NCBI GenBank assembly: GCA_900473795.1 | Contig: UCMT01000042.1 | Location: 17,116 to 81,115 of the forward strand | Source: Hyphomicrobiales bacterium | GTDB lineage: Bacteria > Pseudomonadota > Alphaproteobacteria > Rhizobiales > Rhizobiaceae | Length of the DNA: 64,000 nucleotides | Direction of reading: 5' to 3' | Shown: positions 7,499 through 16,186 of the stretch, piece after piece | Position numbering within the stretch: the first letter of the stretch is position 1 | Layout: each line of letters opens with the position of its first letter | Translations under genes and position numbers: made by a program | The notes under the pieces: generated by a model | Databases searched by the model: none | What the model was told of the DNA's origin: nothing | What the model saw: the letters and a program-made list of their open reading frames with translations, nothing else

Positions 7499-8824
7499 AT
7501 GAAAACGACGAAAAGAACCCTTCTCCGGGTAATGACGGCGCTTGGCCTTTCGACGGCATTGCCGAGCCTGGCGCAGGCCGACGAGCTGACCCTTTGCTGG
7601 GCCGCCTGGGATCCGGCCAACGCTCTGGTCGAACTGTCCAAGGACTTTACGGCGCAGAGCGGTACGCAGATGAAGTTCGAGTTCGTGCCCTGGCCGAACT
7701 TTGCCGACCGCATCCTCAACGAGCTCAACTCTGGCGGCAAGCTCTGCGATCTTTTGATAGGCGACAGCCAGTGGATCGGCGGCTCGGCGGAGAATGGCTA
7801 CTACGTCAAGCTCAACGACTTCTTCGACAAGGAAGGCATCAAGATGAGCGACTTCGCCGAAGCCGCCGTCTATGCCTACTCGACCTGGCCGAAGGGTTCG
7901 CCGAACTACTGGGCGCTGCCGGCGATGGGCGACGCCAACGCCTGGTTCTATCGCAAGGACTGGTTCAACAAGCCGGAAATCCAGGCCGAGTTCAAGGAAA
8001 AGACCGGCCGCGACATCGCACCGCCGACCACTTGGGACGAACTGCTCGAAACGGCCAAGTTCTTCAATGGCAAGGAGATCGACGGCAAGAAGGTCTACGG
8101 TGCTGCGATCTTCACCGAGCGCGCTTCCGAGGGCATCACCATGGGTGCCACCCAGGCACTTTACCCCTATGGTTTCAAGTACGAGAACACCACCGGCAAG
8201 TATGACATGGAAGGGGCGGTGAACTCCGACGGTGCGGTCAAGGGACTGGAGGCCTACAAGGAGCTCTACAAGTGCTGCACGCCGCCGGGCTACACCGACG
8301 CCTATATGGGCGAGACGCTGGACGCGTTCAAGTCGGGCCAGGCGGCCATGGCGATGAACTGGTTCGCCTTCTTCCCCGGCCTTGCAAAGGATGAGAATGT
8401 CGGCGGCGACAGGATCGGTTTCTTCGTCAACCCGAAGGAGGCGACGGCAGCCTCGACACTCGGCGGCCAGGGCATCTCGGTCGTCGCCAACACCGACAAC
8501 ATGGACGGCGCGCTCGCCTATATCAAATGGTTCGCGCAGCCCGAGGTCCAGAAGAAGTGGTGGCAGCTCGGCGGCTACGCCGTGCACAACGCCGTACTGA
8601 ACGATCCATCCTTCAAGGACAGCCAGCCGTTTGCGGCCGACTTCCTCGTCGCTATGAATCAGGTGCAGGACTTCTGGCAGGAACCTTCGTACGCCATCCT
8701 GCTCCAGGCCATGCAGAAGCGCCTGCATGACTACGTGGTGGCCGACCAGGGCACGGCCAAGGACGCGCTCGATGGTCTGGTCAAGGACTGGACCGAGATC
8801 TTCGAGGATGAAGGAAAGCTTTGA
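7499..8824 (+). CDS. ABC transporter sugar/polyol-binding protein
   Basis: The 441-aa periplasmic binding protein of family 1 (MalE-like) has a Sec signal peptide ending SLAQA at about residue 26. The mature protein starts DELTLCWAAWDPANALVEL, the usual beta-strand opening of this family, and the middle contains ANAWFYRKDWFN and a GETLDAFKSGQAAMAMNW segment typical of the hinge. Followed by two MalFG-type permeases and two MalK-type ATPases, it defines a CUT1-like importer. Linked dihydroxyacetone-type kinases suggest a three- or four-carbon polyol or ketose as ligand; this is inference. GGGAGG lies 8 bases before the ATG. Confidence 0.85.
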   Translation: MKTTKRTLLRVMTALGLSTALPSLAQADELTLCWAAWDPANALVELSKDFTAQSGTQMKFEFVPWPNFADRILNELNSGGKLCDLLIGDSQWIGGSAENGYYVKLNDFFDKEGIKMSDFAEAAVYAYSTWPKGSPNYWALPAMGDANAWFYRKDWFNKPEIQAEFKEKTGRDIAPPTTWDELLETAKFFNGKEIDGKKVYGAAIFTERASEGITMGATQALYPYGFKYENTTGKYDMEGAVNSDGAVKGLEAYKELYKCCTPPGYTDAYMGETLDAFKSGQAAMAMNWFAFFPGLAKDENVGGDRIGFFVNPKEATAASTLGGQGISVVANTDNMDGALAYIKWFAQPEVQKKWWQLGGYAVHNAVLNDPSFKDSQPFAADFLVAMNQVQDFWQEPSYAILLQAMQKRLHDYVVADQGTAKDALDGLVKDWTEIFEDEGKL

Positions 8825-8909
8825 TTTCCTCCCGGTGGGTCGTCCGGCGCGCAAGCGGCCGGGCGGCCCCGCCGCCGAACGACGTTTTGCAAATCTCAAG
8901 GTAAAGTCC

Positions 8910-9878
8910 GTGATCAATTCCGATACGACCATTCTGGAGAAGAGCGCGAAGCACGCTGTTACGTCCACTCCGGTCTCGCTTGCACGGCGCATCGGCGGTC
9001 TCTCCGACCGCGCCATCGCCTGGCTCTTCATCACGCCGACAATCGCGCTGCTGCTCGCCATCAACATCTTCCCGCTGATCTGGGCCATCCGGCTGTCTTT
9101 CACGAACTACCGGGCCAATCGACCGAACGCGGTGCTGGAAAATGTCGGCCTGCAGAACTATCACCGTGTCCTGACCGACAGCGACATCTGGATCGCGATG
9201 CAGACGACCGCGCATTTCGTCTTCTGGACGATCCTCCTGCAGACGCTGATCGGTTTTTCACTGGCCTATCTGATCGACCGCAAGTTTCGGGGCCACGCCT
9301 TCTGGACGACCGTCATCCTGATCCCGATGATGCTGTCGCCGGCGGTGGTCGGCAATTTCTGGCGGTTCCTCTACCAGCCGCAAATCGGCCTCTTCAACTA
9401 TATCGTCTCCTATGTCACCGGCGTACCGCCGTCTTCCTTCGAGATGCTCGGCTCGGTGTCGCTGGCGCCCTGGTCGATCATCATCGTCGACACCTGGATG
9501 TGGACGCCATACGTGATGCTGATCTGCCTCGCCGGGCTGCGCTCGATCCCAGACTACATCTACGAGGCGGCCGAGGTCGATCGGGCGTCTGCCTGGCGGC
9601 AGTTCTGGTCGATCACCATCCCGATGGCCCTGCCTTTCATCATGCTCGCGGTGCTATTCCGCGGCATCGAGAACTTCAAGATGTTCGACATGGTGATGCT
9701 GCTCACCGGCGGCGGACCCGGCTCGACCACCGAGGTTGCTTCGATCACGTTGAAGCGCGAGGCCTTCGAGAGCTGGCGAACGGGGCGTGCCTCCGCCTTC
9801 GCCATCATCCTCTTCGTGGCTGTCTTCGGGCTCGCCAACGTCTACGTCAAGGCACTCAACAAGGTGAAGCAGAGATGA
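8910..9878 (+). CDS. ABC transporter permease, MalF-type
   Basis: From the chosen start the product is 322 aa with six predicted membrane helices, the first at about residues 34-56 (WLFITPTIALLLAINIFPLI). The EAA loop reads YEAAEVDRASAWRQFWSITI, the site that docks on the ATPase. GTG at 8910 is preferred because CAAGG precedes it by 8 bases and the length is then normal for the family; an in-frame ATG at 8808 inside the binding-protein gene would add 34 residues. It overlaps the next permease by an ATGA junction. Confidence 0.85.
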   Translation: MINSDTTILEKSAKHAVTSTPVSLARRIGGLSDRAIAWLFITPTIALLLAINIFPLIWAIRLSFTNYRANRPNAVLENVGLQNYHRVLTDSDIWIAMQTTAHFVFWTILLQTLIGFSLAYLIDRKFRGHAFWTTVILIPMMLSPAVVGNFWRFLYQPQIGLFNYIVSYVTGVPPSSFEMLGSVSLAPWSIIIVDTWMWTPYVMLICLAGLRSIPDYIYEAAEVDRASAWRQFWSITIPMALPFIMLAVLFRGIENFKMFDMVMLLTGGGPGSTTEVASITLKREAFESWRTGRASAFAIILFVAVFGLANVYVKALNKVKQR

Positions 9879-10828
9879 GCAGCGCGACCTCCGCCCATTC
9901 CGTTGTCGAGCCGAGTGCCAGAACCAAGCGCATCGCCGGGATCATCGTCGTCCTCTATGCGGTTATCACCATGGTGCCGCTCGCCTGGATCTTCATGACG
10001 AGTTTCAAGTCGCCGCCGGACTCGATCAGCTATCCACCGAAGGTCGTCTTCACGCCGACGCTGGAGGGCTATTGCAACCTCTTTACCACCCGCACCCGTC
10101 AGACGCCGGAATACATTCAGTCGCTGGGACCGCCGCAGTCGATCTGCGACGAGATCACCCGCGGCCGCAACATGGTGATCGCCGGGCCGTCGAACTATTG
10201 GCCGCGCTTCACCAATTCCATGGTGATCGCCTTCGGCTCGACGTTCCTTGCCGTCTTCCTCGGAACGCTCGCGGCCTATGGCTTCTCGCGCTTCCGCGTG
10301 CCGCTCGCCGACGACCTGCTGTTCTTCATCCTGTCGACGCGCATGATGCCGCCGATCGCCGTCGCGATCCCGATCTACCTGATGTACCGCGAACTCGGTC
10401 TCTCCGACACGGCGCTCGGCATGATCCTTCTCTACACGGCGGTCAACATCTCGCTTGCCGTCTGGCTGCTGAAAGGTTTCATCGACGAGATCCCGCGCGA
10501 ATACGAGGAAGCGGCGATGATCGACGGCTACACGCGCCTGCAGGCCTTCCGAAAGGTCGTGCTGCCGCAGGCAACGACAGGGATCGCAGCGACCGCCATC
10601 TTCTGCCTGATCTTCGCCTGGAACGAGTATGCGTTTGCGGTGCTGCTCACCTCCGGTTCTGCCCAGACGGCACCACCCTTCATCCCGACCATCATCGGCG
10701 AGGGCGGCATGGACTGGCCCGCAGTCGCCGCCGGCACGACGATCTTCCTCGTACCGATCCTCGTCTTTACCATCCTGCTTCGCAACCAGCTCTTGCGCGG
10801 CATCACCTTCGGAGCGGTACGCAAATGA
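9875..10828 (+). CDS. ABC transporter permease, MalG-type
   Basis: The 317-aa permease has a first membrane helix near residues 20-42, a large periplasmic loop of about 60 residues containing two Cys (GYCNLF, SICDEI), and five further helices. The EAA motif is EYEEAAMIDGYTRLQAFRKV. The extended loop between the first two helices is unusual for MalG-type proteins but is seen in some glycerol and polyol importers. The ATG overlaps the stop of the previous permease by four bases and its own stop overlaps the next gene, showing tight coupling. Confidence 0.85.
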   Translation: MSSATSAHSVVEPSARTKRIAGIIVVLYAVITMVPLAWIFMTSFKSPPDSISYPPKVVFTPTLEGYCNLFTTRTRQTPEYIQSLGPPQSICDEITRGRNMVIAGPSNYWPRFTNSMVIAFGSTFLAVFLGTLAAYGFSRFRVPLADDLLFFILSTRMMPPIAVAIPIYLMYRELGLSDTALGMILLYTAVNISLAVWLLKGFIDEIPREYEEAAMIDGYTRLQAFRKVVLPQATTGIAATAIFCLIFAWNEYAFAVLLTSGSAQTAPPFIPTIIGEGGMDWPAVAAGTTIFLVPILVFTILLRNQLLRGITFGAVRK

Positions 10829-11031
10829 TGATCGAGACCTCGACCCCAACGAAGAATAAGCGCCCCTTCTTCCTGCGCCGCGGGCCGATGGAGAATATCG
10901 CTACTGCGCTCATCGCCCTCGGCTTTCTCATGTTGTTCCAGCCGTTTGCGCTGGTGCTCTACACTTGGTCGCTGGTGACGCTTCTCGCCGGTACCGTAAT
11001 GTTCATCATCGTCTCGAAGTTTCCGGAGTAG
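10825..11031 (+). CDS. Small two-helix membrane protein of the ABC operon
   Basis: A 68-aa protein starts at ATG 10825 (a second ATG follows at once), overlapping the preceding permease stop. It has a basic N-terminus (KNKRPFFLRRG) and two hydrophobic helices at about residues 25-43 and 47-62. Small membrane proteins of this size occur at the same place in rhizobial glycerol importers (GlpU of the glpVSTPQU operon). Its role is not known; a stabilising or regulatory subunit is plausible from position. Confidence 0.65.
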   Translation: MMIETSTPTKNKRPFFLRRGPMENIATALIALGFLMLFQPFALVLYTWSLVTLLAGTVMFIIVSKFPE

Positions 11032-11034
11032 GCA

Positions 11035-12132
11035 ATGGCGCAGATCAGGGTTGAGAACCTGCGCAAGCAGTTCGGTGATTTCGCCGCGGTGGAAGACTCC
11101 ACCTTCACCGTGCTGGACGGCGAGTTCCTGGCGTTGCTTGGGCCTTCCGGTTGTGGCAAGACGACGACGCTGCGCATGATCGCCGGCCTCGAACTGCCGA
11201 CCAGCGGCAAGATCCTGCTCGACGGCGAAGACGTCACCTTCAATCGGGCAAGCGCCCGCGACATCGCCTTCGTCTTCCAACTCTTCGCGCTCTATCCGCA
11301 CATGAACGTGCGCAAGAACATTGGCTTTCCGCTGTTGTCGCAGGGTGTGCCCAAGGCGGAGATCAAGAAGCGCGTAGAGGAAACGGCGCGGCTCCTGCAG
11401 ATCAGCCACATCCTCGACCGGTCCGTCTCCGGCCTTGCCGGTGGCGACCGCCAGCGCGTGGCGCTCGGTCGGGCCATCGTGCGCCGGCCGAAGTGCTTCC
11501 TTATGGACGAGCCGCTCGGTACACTGGACGCGGAGTTCCGCGAGGTGATGGTTCACGAGCTGCGCGAGCTGCACAACCGCATCCATGCGACAACGGTCTA
11601 TGTGACACACGACCAGCACGAGGCGATGGCCATGGCCGACAAGATCGCCGTGATGAACCACGGCGTGATCGAGCAGTACGGCACGCCACAGGAGATCTAC
11701 GCCCGCCCCGCCTCGATGTATGTCGCCGACTTCATCGGCTCCCCGCCGATGAACTTCCTGCGCTTCAAGTCGGGACTGGAGAACGGGGCGACGACGGTTG
11801 AGCTCGGCAACGTTCCGGTCCGGGTGCCGCAGGTGTACGCGGCGCACGAACCCGGCGAGCTGGCGCTTGGGGTCCGGCCGGAACATGTGCGCTTCAGCGA
11901 CGCTGCCCCCTTGCGCGGCGCCGTGTATGGCAGCGAGTACCTCGGCACCAACCAGATCGTCTCGGTCGAGACGGCGCAGGGCCTGGTCAAGGCGCGCGTT
12001 CCGGCGAACCGGAACTTCACGATCGGCGAGAATGTCGGGCTTGAGCTCAACAGCGACAAGCTCTCCCTGTTCGATTGCGGTTCGGGCAAAGCGATCCCCT
12101 CGTCCCTTTACGTGGAGGTCAATCATGGCTGA
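11035..12132 (+). CDS. ABC transporter ATPase with non-standard signature motif
   Basis: A MalK-like ATPase of 365 aa has Walker A GPSGCGKT at residues 36-43, Q-loop in FVFQLFALYPHM, Walker B CFLMDEPLGTLD and H-loop VYVTHDQHEAM, followed by a C-terminal TOBE-type domain from about residue 245. The signature motif, normally LSGGQ, reads LAGGD (134-138). This is a clear departure, while the second ATPase of the operon has LSGGE. Paired non-identical ATPases occur in the rhizobial glycerol transporter (GlpS/GlpT). The stop overlaps the next ATPase gene by 8 bases. Confidence 0.85.
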   Translation: MAQIRVENLRKQFGDFAAVEDSTFTVLDGEFLALLGPSGCGKTTTLRMIAGLELPTSGKILLDGEDVTFNRASARDIAFVFQLFALYPHMNVRKNIGFPLLSQGVPKAEIKKRVEETARLLQISHILDRSVSGLAGGDRQRVALGRAIVRRPKCFLMDEPLGTLDAEFREVMVHELRELHNRIHATTVYVTHDQHEAMAMADKIAVMNHGVIEQYGTPQEIYARPASMYVADFIGSPPMNFLRFKSGLENGATTVELGNVPVRVPQVYAAHEPGELALGVRPEHVRFSDAAPLRGAVYGSEYLGTNQIVSVETAQGLVKARVPANRNFTIGENVGLELNSDKLSLFDCGSGKAIPSSLYVEVNHG

Positions 12133-13132
12133 AGTCACGCTCGCCGGTATCAGCAAGACATTCGGCCAAACGGAGGCCGTCCACAACGTCAGCCTGACGA
12201 TCCGCGACGGCGAATTCGTCGTACTGCTCGGTCCGACCGGTGCGGGCAAGACCACCACGCTGCGGCTGATCGCCGGTCTCGAGGCACCCGACAGCGGACG
12301 CATCACCATTGCCGGGCGGGATGTTGCCGGCGTGGCACCGGCGACCCGCGATGTCGCCTTCGTCTTCCAGCAGTATTCGCTTTATCCGCACCTGACGGTC
12401 TACGAGAACCTCGCCTTTCCGCTTCGCTCGCCTGCACGGCGGCTGCAGGACGCTGAAATCGACGCTCGCGTGCGTGAGGTTGCGAAGATGGTGCGCATCG
12501 ACCACAAGCTCCAGAACCGCTCCACCCGCCTTTCGGGCGGCGAGATGCAGCGCGTCGCAATCGGCCGGGCACTGGTGCGCAAGCCCGCGATCTACCTGAT
12601 GGACGAGCCGCTGTCGTCACTCGATGCGAAACTACGCGCCGAACTGCGTCTTGAGCTGAAGCGGATCCAGAGCGAACTCGGTGCCACGCTGCTCTATGTC
12701 ACCCATGACCAGGTCGAGGCTATGACGATGGCGGACCGCATTGGCATACTGGCGGAAGGCAAGCTGGTGCAGATCGGTACGCCGCGCGAGATTTACAGCA
12801 ACCCGGCGAACCTGCATGTCGCCGCCCGGCTTGGCCAGCCGCATATCAATCTTCTCCCGCAGGGCCTTCTTCCCGGCTGCAGCGCTCCCGCAGGCACGAA
12901 GACGATCGGCGCGCGGACAGAACATCTCGAAATCTCCGCTTCGACGCCGGGCAACGCCGAGATCGACTGGATCGAGCACCTCGGCGACCAGAACCATCTT
13001 CACATCAGGGTTGGAGAGCACAAGCTCGTGACGCTTGCCGATCCGTACCTTGCGATCCAACGTGGCGACCGGATCAATTTGAAACTGCGCAACCCGCTCT
13101 ATTTCGATGCGGGCGGACAGCGGCTGACGTGA
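12125..13132 (+). CDS. ABC transporter ATPase, MalK-type
   Basis: The 335-aa protein has Walker A GPTGAGKTTT near residue 37, Q-loop FVFQQYSLYPHL, signature LSGGEMQRV, Walker B IYLMDEPLSSLD and H-loop LYVTHDQVEAM, all canonical. The C-terminal TOBE region is shorter than in the first ATPase. It begins at ATG 12125 inside the end of the preceding gene, so the two ATPases are probably made in equal amounts and form a heterodimer on the two permeases. The stop overlaps a possible GTG of the kinase gene. Confidence 0.9.
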   Translation: MAEVTLAGISKTFGQTEAVHNVSLTIRDGEFVVLLGPTGAGKTTTLRLIAGLEAPDSGRITIAGRDVAGVAPATRDVAFVFQQYSLYPHLTVYENLAFPLRSPARRLQDAEIDARVREVAKMVRIDHKLQNRSTRLSGGEMQRVAIGRALVRKPAIYLMDEPLSSLDAKLRAELRLELKRIQSELGATLLYVTHDQVEAMTMADRIGILAEGKLVQIGTPREIYSNPANLHVAARLGQPHINLLPQGLLPGCSAPAGTKTIGARTEHLEISASTPGNAEIDWIEHLGDQNHLHIRVGEHKLVTLADPYLAIQRGDRINLKLRNPLYFDAGGQRLT

Positions 13133-13167
13133 CGGCCAAAAACGAACGCAATGACTGGATGGATATG

Positions 13168-14823
13168 ATGAAGCACTTCTTCAACCGCAGGGAAGACATT
13201 GTCACGGAGGCCCTCGACGGCCTGCTGCTCACTTCTGCGCCCGGACAACTGGCCCGGCTCGATACCTATCCGGCGATCAAGGTGATCGTTCGCGCCGACT
13301 GGGACAAGTCGAACGTCGCGGTGATTTCGGGCGGCGGCGCCGGGCATGAACCCTCGCATGCCGGCTTCGTCGGCAAGGGCATGCTGACTGCTGCGGTCTC
13401 CGGCGAGATCTTCGCCTCGCCGAGCGTGGAGGCCGTGCTGACCGCGATCCGGGCCGTAACCGGCGCTCCGGGCTGCCTGCTCATCGTCAAAAACTATACG
13501 GGCGATCGGCTGAACTTCGGCCTCGCCGCCGAGAAGGCACGCGCAGAAGGCCTGAGGGTGGAGATGGCGATCGTCGCCGACGACATCGCCCTTCCGGACC
13601 TTCCCCAGCCGCGCGGCGTCGCCGGCACGCTGTTCGTGCACAAGATCGCCGGCCATCTGGCAGAGGCGGGCCAGCCGCTCGAAGCGGTTGCCGAAGCCGC
13701 GCGGACGGCAGCCGCGGACATCGTTTCGCTCGGCGTGTCGCTCTCCACATGCTCCATTCCCGGGCAGGCCCACGAGGATCGTCTGGGTCCCGGTGAGGGC
13801 GAACTCGGCCTTGGCATCCACGGCGAACCGGGCGTCGAGCGTATTGCGCTCCAGGCAGCCGCTTCGCTCGTCGCGACCATGGCGCAGCGTCTTGTCGCCT
13901 CAATCAAGACGGACGGGAAGCATGCGCTGCTGATCAACAATCTCGGTGCGGTTCCGCCGATCGAGATGGGGGTCATTGCCAAGGCCGTGCTCGACTCGCC
14001 GCTCGCCGACCGGGTAGAACTGATCGTCGGCCCGGCACCGCTGATGACCGCGCTCAACATGAACGGGTTTTCCCTCTCCATGATCAAGCTCGACGCAACC
14101 CGCGAGGCGGCTCTGACCTCCGCCGTCGCGCCGCGGGCATGGGTCCCGCCGACAAGGCGACACGAACTGGTCGTGCTGCCGGCTCCTGGGCGGACGGTCG
14201 CGAACAAGACGACCACGGACAACGCAGTGGCAACCGCAGCCGATCCCGTTGTCGCCGGAAAGCTGCTCGACGCGGTGTGCAACAGGCTCGTTGCGATGGA
14301 GGCCGACCTCAACCGGCTGGATGCAAAGACGGGCGACGGCGACACCGGCTCGACCGTTGCGACCGGCGCCCGAAGCGTACTGGCCCTGCGCCCGACACTG
14401 CCGCTCGGAAGCCCCGCCGCCGCTTGCGCCGCGATCGGAGAGGCGCTCGGAACGAGCATGGGTGGATCGAGCGGCGTGCTTCTCTCGATTTTTTTCACCG
14501 CCGCAGCCCAGAAATTTGCCCAAGGTGCCGACGCTGCATCGGCTTTTTCGGCCGGACTCGACCGCATGACCTTCTACGGCGGGGCCAGCCCGGGCGACCG
14601 TACGATGGTCGATGCGCTTTCGCCGGCTCTGTCCGCACTCGCTTCGAGCGGCCTTGCTGCCGCGGCGGCCGCGGCCCGGAAAGGCGCAAAGGCAACCGGG
14701 AGCATGACCCGCGCCAAGGCCGGTCGGTCCTCCTATCTGGCCGCACGCGACCTCGAAGGCGTATCCGATCCCGGGGCCGAAGCCGTGGCAGCGGCATTCG
14801 AGGCCGCGGCGGCGGCCGACTGA
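13168..14823 (+). CDS. Single-chain dihydroxyacetone-type kinase (DhaK-DhaL fusion)
   Basis: From ATG 13168 the protein is 551 aa, very close to the one-chain ATP-dependent dihydroxyacetone kinase of Citrobacter. Residues 1-330 form the substrate domain; GIHGEPG carries the His that binds the substrate carbonyl covalently, and it falls at residue 218, the same number as in E. coli DhaK. Residues from about 360 form the ATP domain with the Asp cluster TGDGDTGSTV. GTG 13129 would add 13 residues; the family N-terminus favours 13168. The family also includes erythrulose kinases, so the substrate could be dihydroxyacetone or a four-carbon ketose. Confidence 0.85.
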   Translation: MKHFFNRREDIVTEALDGLLLTSAPGQLARLDTYPAIKVIVRADWDKSNVAVISGGGAGHEPSHAGFVGKGMLTAAVSGEIFASPSVEAVLTAIRAVTGAPGCLLIVKNYTGDRLNFGLAAEKARAEGLRVEMAIVADDIALPDLPQPRGVAGTLFVHKIAGHLAEAGQPLEAVAEAARTAAADIVSLGVSLSTCSIPGQAHEDRLGPGEGELGLGIHGEPGVERIALQAAASLVATMAQRLVASIKTDGKHALLINNLGAVPPIEMGVIAKAVLDSPLADRVELIVGPAPLMTALNMNGFSLSMIKLDATREAALTSAVAPRAWVPPTRRHELVVLPAPGRTVANKTTTDNAVATAADPVVAGKLLDAVCNRLVAMEADLNRLDAKTGDGDTGSTVATGARSVLALRPTLPLGSPAAACAAIGEALGTSMGGSSGVLLSIFFTAAAQKFAQGADAASAFSAGLDRMTFYGGASPGDRTMVDALSPALSALASSGLAAAAAAARKGAKATGSMTRAKAGRSSYLAARDLEGVSDPGAEAVAAAFEAAAAAD

Positions 14824-14832
14824 CGGGGGACC

Positions 14833-15450
14833 ATGCGCACCAGCCGCCCGCTCCTTCCCGGTCTCATCGAGGCTTGCCATGCGGTGATCGTGTCCAACGC
14901 CGATCACCTCGGCGAACTCGACCGGGCAATCGGTGACGGCGACCACGGCACCAACATGAAAAGGGGAAGTGAAGCCGTCTATGCCGAGCGCGACCAACTC
15001 GGCGGCCTGCCGCTACCTGAGGCCCTGGAAAAGATAGGCATGGTGCTCGTCACCACGATCGGCGGCGCGGCAGGCCCGCTCTACGGCACGCTGCTGATCG
15101 AAATGGGTCGCGGCTTGCGCGCAGCAGGCAGCGGCGACGGAGTGCTCGCCGAAACCCTGCCGCCGGCTGTCGCGGCCGTCGCGCGACGGGGGCGGGCGCA
15201 GGCTGGTGACAAGACGTTGCTGGATGTGCTTTACGCGGTGCAGCAGGCAGTATTAAAGCAGAGCCCGCCGGCAGAGGTCGCCGCATACGCCATGTCCGCT
15301 GCAACGGACACGATCGCAATGAAGGCGTTGCGCGGACGGGCATCCTTTCTCGGGGATCGGTCCATCGGGCACATGGACCCCGGGGCTTGCAGCTGCGCAT
15401 TGTTGACGGGGTCGATCTGCCGCTTTCTGGAGGAGTTTCCATCCGCATGA
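14833..15450 (+). CDS. dhaL: DhaL, ADP-binding subunit of PEP-dependent dihydroxyacetone kinase
   Basis: The 205-aa protein is the typical size of DhaL. The magnesium-nucleotide site reads IGDGDHGTNM with Asp at residues 30, 35 and 37, the same positions as in E. coli DhaL. Further conserved parts are GGAAGPLYGTLL and a C-terminal SFLGDRSIGHMDPGACS. In the PEP-dependent system DhaL holds ADP/ATP permanently and is rephosphorylated by DhaM, then passes the phosphate to the ketose on DhaK. It lies 9 bases after the fusion kinase and overlaps dhaM by ATGA. Confidence 0.92.
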   Translation: MRTSRPLLPGLIEACHAVIVSNADHLGELDRAIGDGDHGTNMKRGSEAVYAERDQLGGLPLPEALEKIGMVLVTTIGGAAGPLYGTLLIEMGRGLRAAGSGDGVLAETLPPAVAAVARRGRAQAGDKTLLDVLYAVQQAVLKQSPPAEVAAYAMSAATDTIAMKALRGRASFLGDRSIGHMDPGACSCALLTGSICRFLEEFPSA

Positions 15451-15845
15451 ATACCAATGGCGCAAATGTCGGGATCGTCATCGTGTCGCATTCACCGCTG
15501 ATCGCACGCGGTACAGCGGACATGGTGCGCCAGATGGTTGGCGACAGCGTGCCGCTCGCCTGGTGCGGCGGCAACGCGGAAGGCGGGCTCGGCACGAACG
15601 CCAGAGATATCCTGACGGCAATCACCAGCGCCTGGTCGGAGGCTGGCGTTGCTGTTTTCGTCGATCTCGGCGGCGCGGAGACGAACAGCGAGATGGCGAT
15701 CGAGATGCTCGAGCCTGCCCGTGCGCGTCGGGTCTTGATCTGCAATGCCCCAATTGTCGAGGGCGCGGTGATGGCTGCGGCCGAGGCGTCCGGGGGCGCG
15801 GCACTGGCCCGCGTTGTCGCGACTGCGGAGGAGCTCTCGCCATGA
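15447..15845 (+). CDS. dhaM: DhaM, EIIA(Man)-like phosphocarrier
   Basis: The 132-aa protein is a one-domain EIIA of the mannose family. The phospho-acceptor His is H15 in IVIVSHSPLIARG, and the GTNARDI and FVDLGGAETNSEMA segments follow in the expected order. In E. coli DhaM is fused to HPr and part of Enzyme I; here those parts are encoded by the next two separate genes. The ATG at 15447 overlaps the dhaL stop. A longer in-frame start at 15387 lies inside dhaL and is rejected. It would carry phosphate from HPr to the ADP bound on DhaL. Confidence 0.9.
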   Translation: MNTNGANVGIVIVSHSPLIARGTADMVRQMVGDSVPLAWCGGNAEGGLGTNARDILTAITSAWSEAGVAVFVDLGGAETNSEMAIEMLEPARARRVLICNAPIVEGAVMAAAEASGGAALARVVATAEELSP

Positions 15846-16186
15846 CCGGCCGCCAGGCACCGCATGCGGGATCGGCGCCGCATCTGGCGAGCCCTGTTTG
15901 CGCGCGCGTCGAGGTCACGCACGACATCGGTCTCCATGCCCGTCCGTCCGTCGTGTTCACCCGCCTTGCCAAGTCATTTCCCTGCACGATCGGCGTCGAG
16001 GTCAACGGCGACGGCGTGTGGCTGAACGGCAAGAGCATTGTCAAGATCATGGGTGCGCGCATCCGCAAGGGCTTCGTCCTCGCCATCCGTGCTGACGGGA
16101 TTTGCGCAGAAGACGCGGTGAAGGCTTTGTGCGCCCTCGTCGAGCGGAATTTCGACGAGGAGAAGAGCCATGCCCGGTCCGCTTAG
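15842..16186 (+). CDS. HPr-type phosphocarrier of the dha phosphotransferase chain
   Basis: The 114-aa protein has a 17-residue extension ahead of a normal HPr fold. The active-site His is H32 in DIGLHARPS, and the second conserved block reads GVWLNGKSIVKIMG, where the Ser46-equivalent is present (KSIVKIM). It would receive phosphate from the adjacent Enzyme I and hand it to DhaM. The gene overlaps dhaM by four bases and Enzyme I by 17. Having its own HPr separates this chain from the cell's nitrogen PTS. Confidence 0.9.
   Translation: MTGRQAPHAGSAPHLASPVCARVEVTHDIGLHARPSVVFTRLAKSFPCTIGVEVNGDGVWLNGKSIVKIMGARIRKGFVLAIRADGICAEDAVKALCALVERNFDEEKSHARSA

Noticed and set aside
7415..9103. 562-codon open frame on the minus strand
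   Set aside because: Antisense to the binding-protein and permease genes, with no domain signature.
10528..12309. 593-codon open frame on the minus strand across the permease and ATPase genes
   Set aside because: It runs antisense to well-supported ABC genes, has Arg/His-rich composition without any motif, and is a usual by-product of high GC content.
13494..14567. 357-codon Ser/Ala-rich minus-strand frame
   Set aside because: Antisense to the DhaK-DhaL gene and low in complexity.
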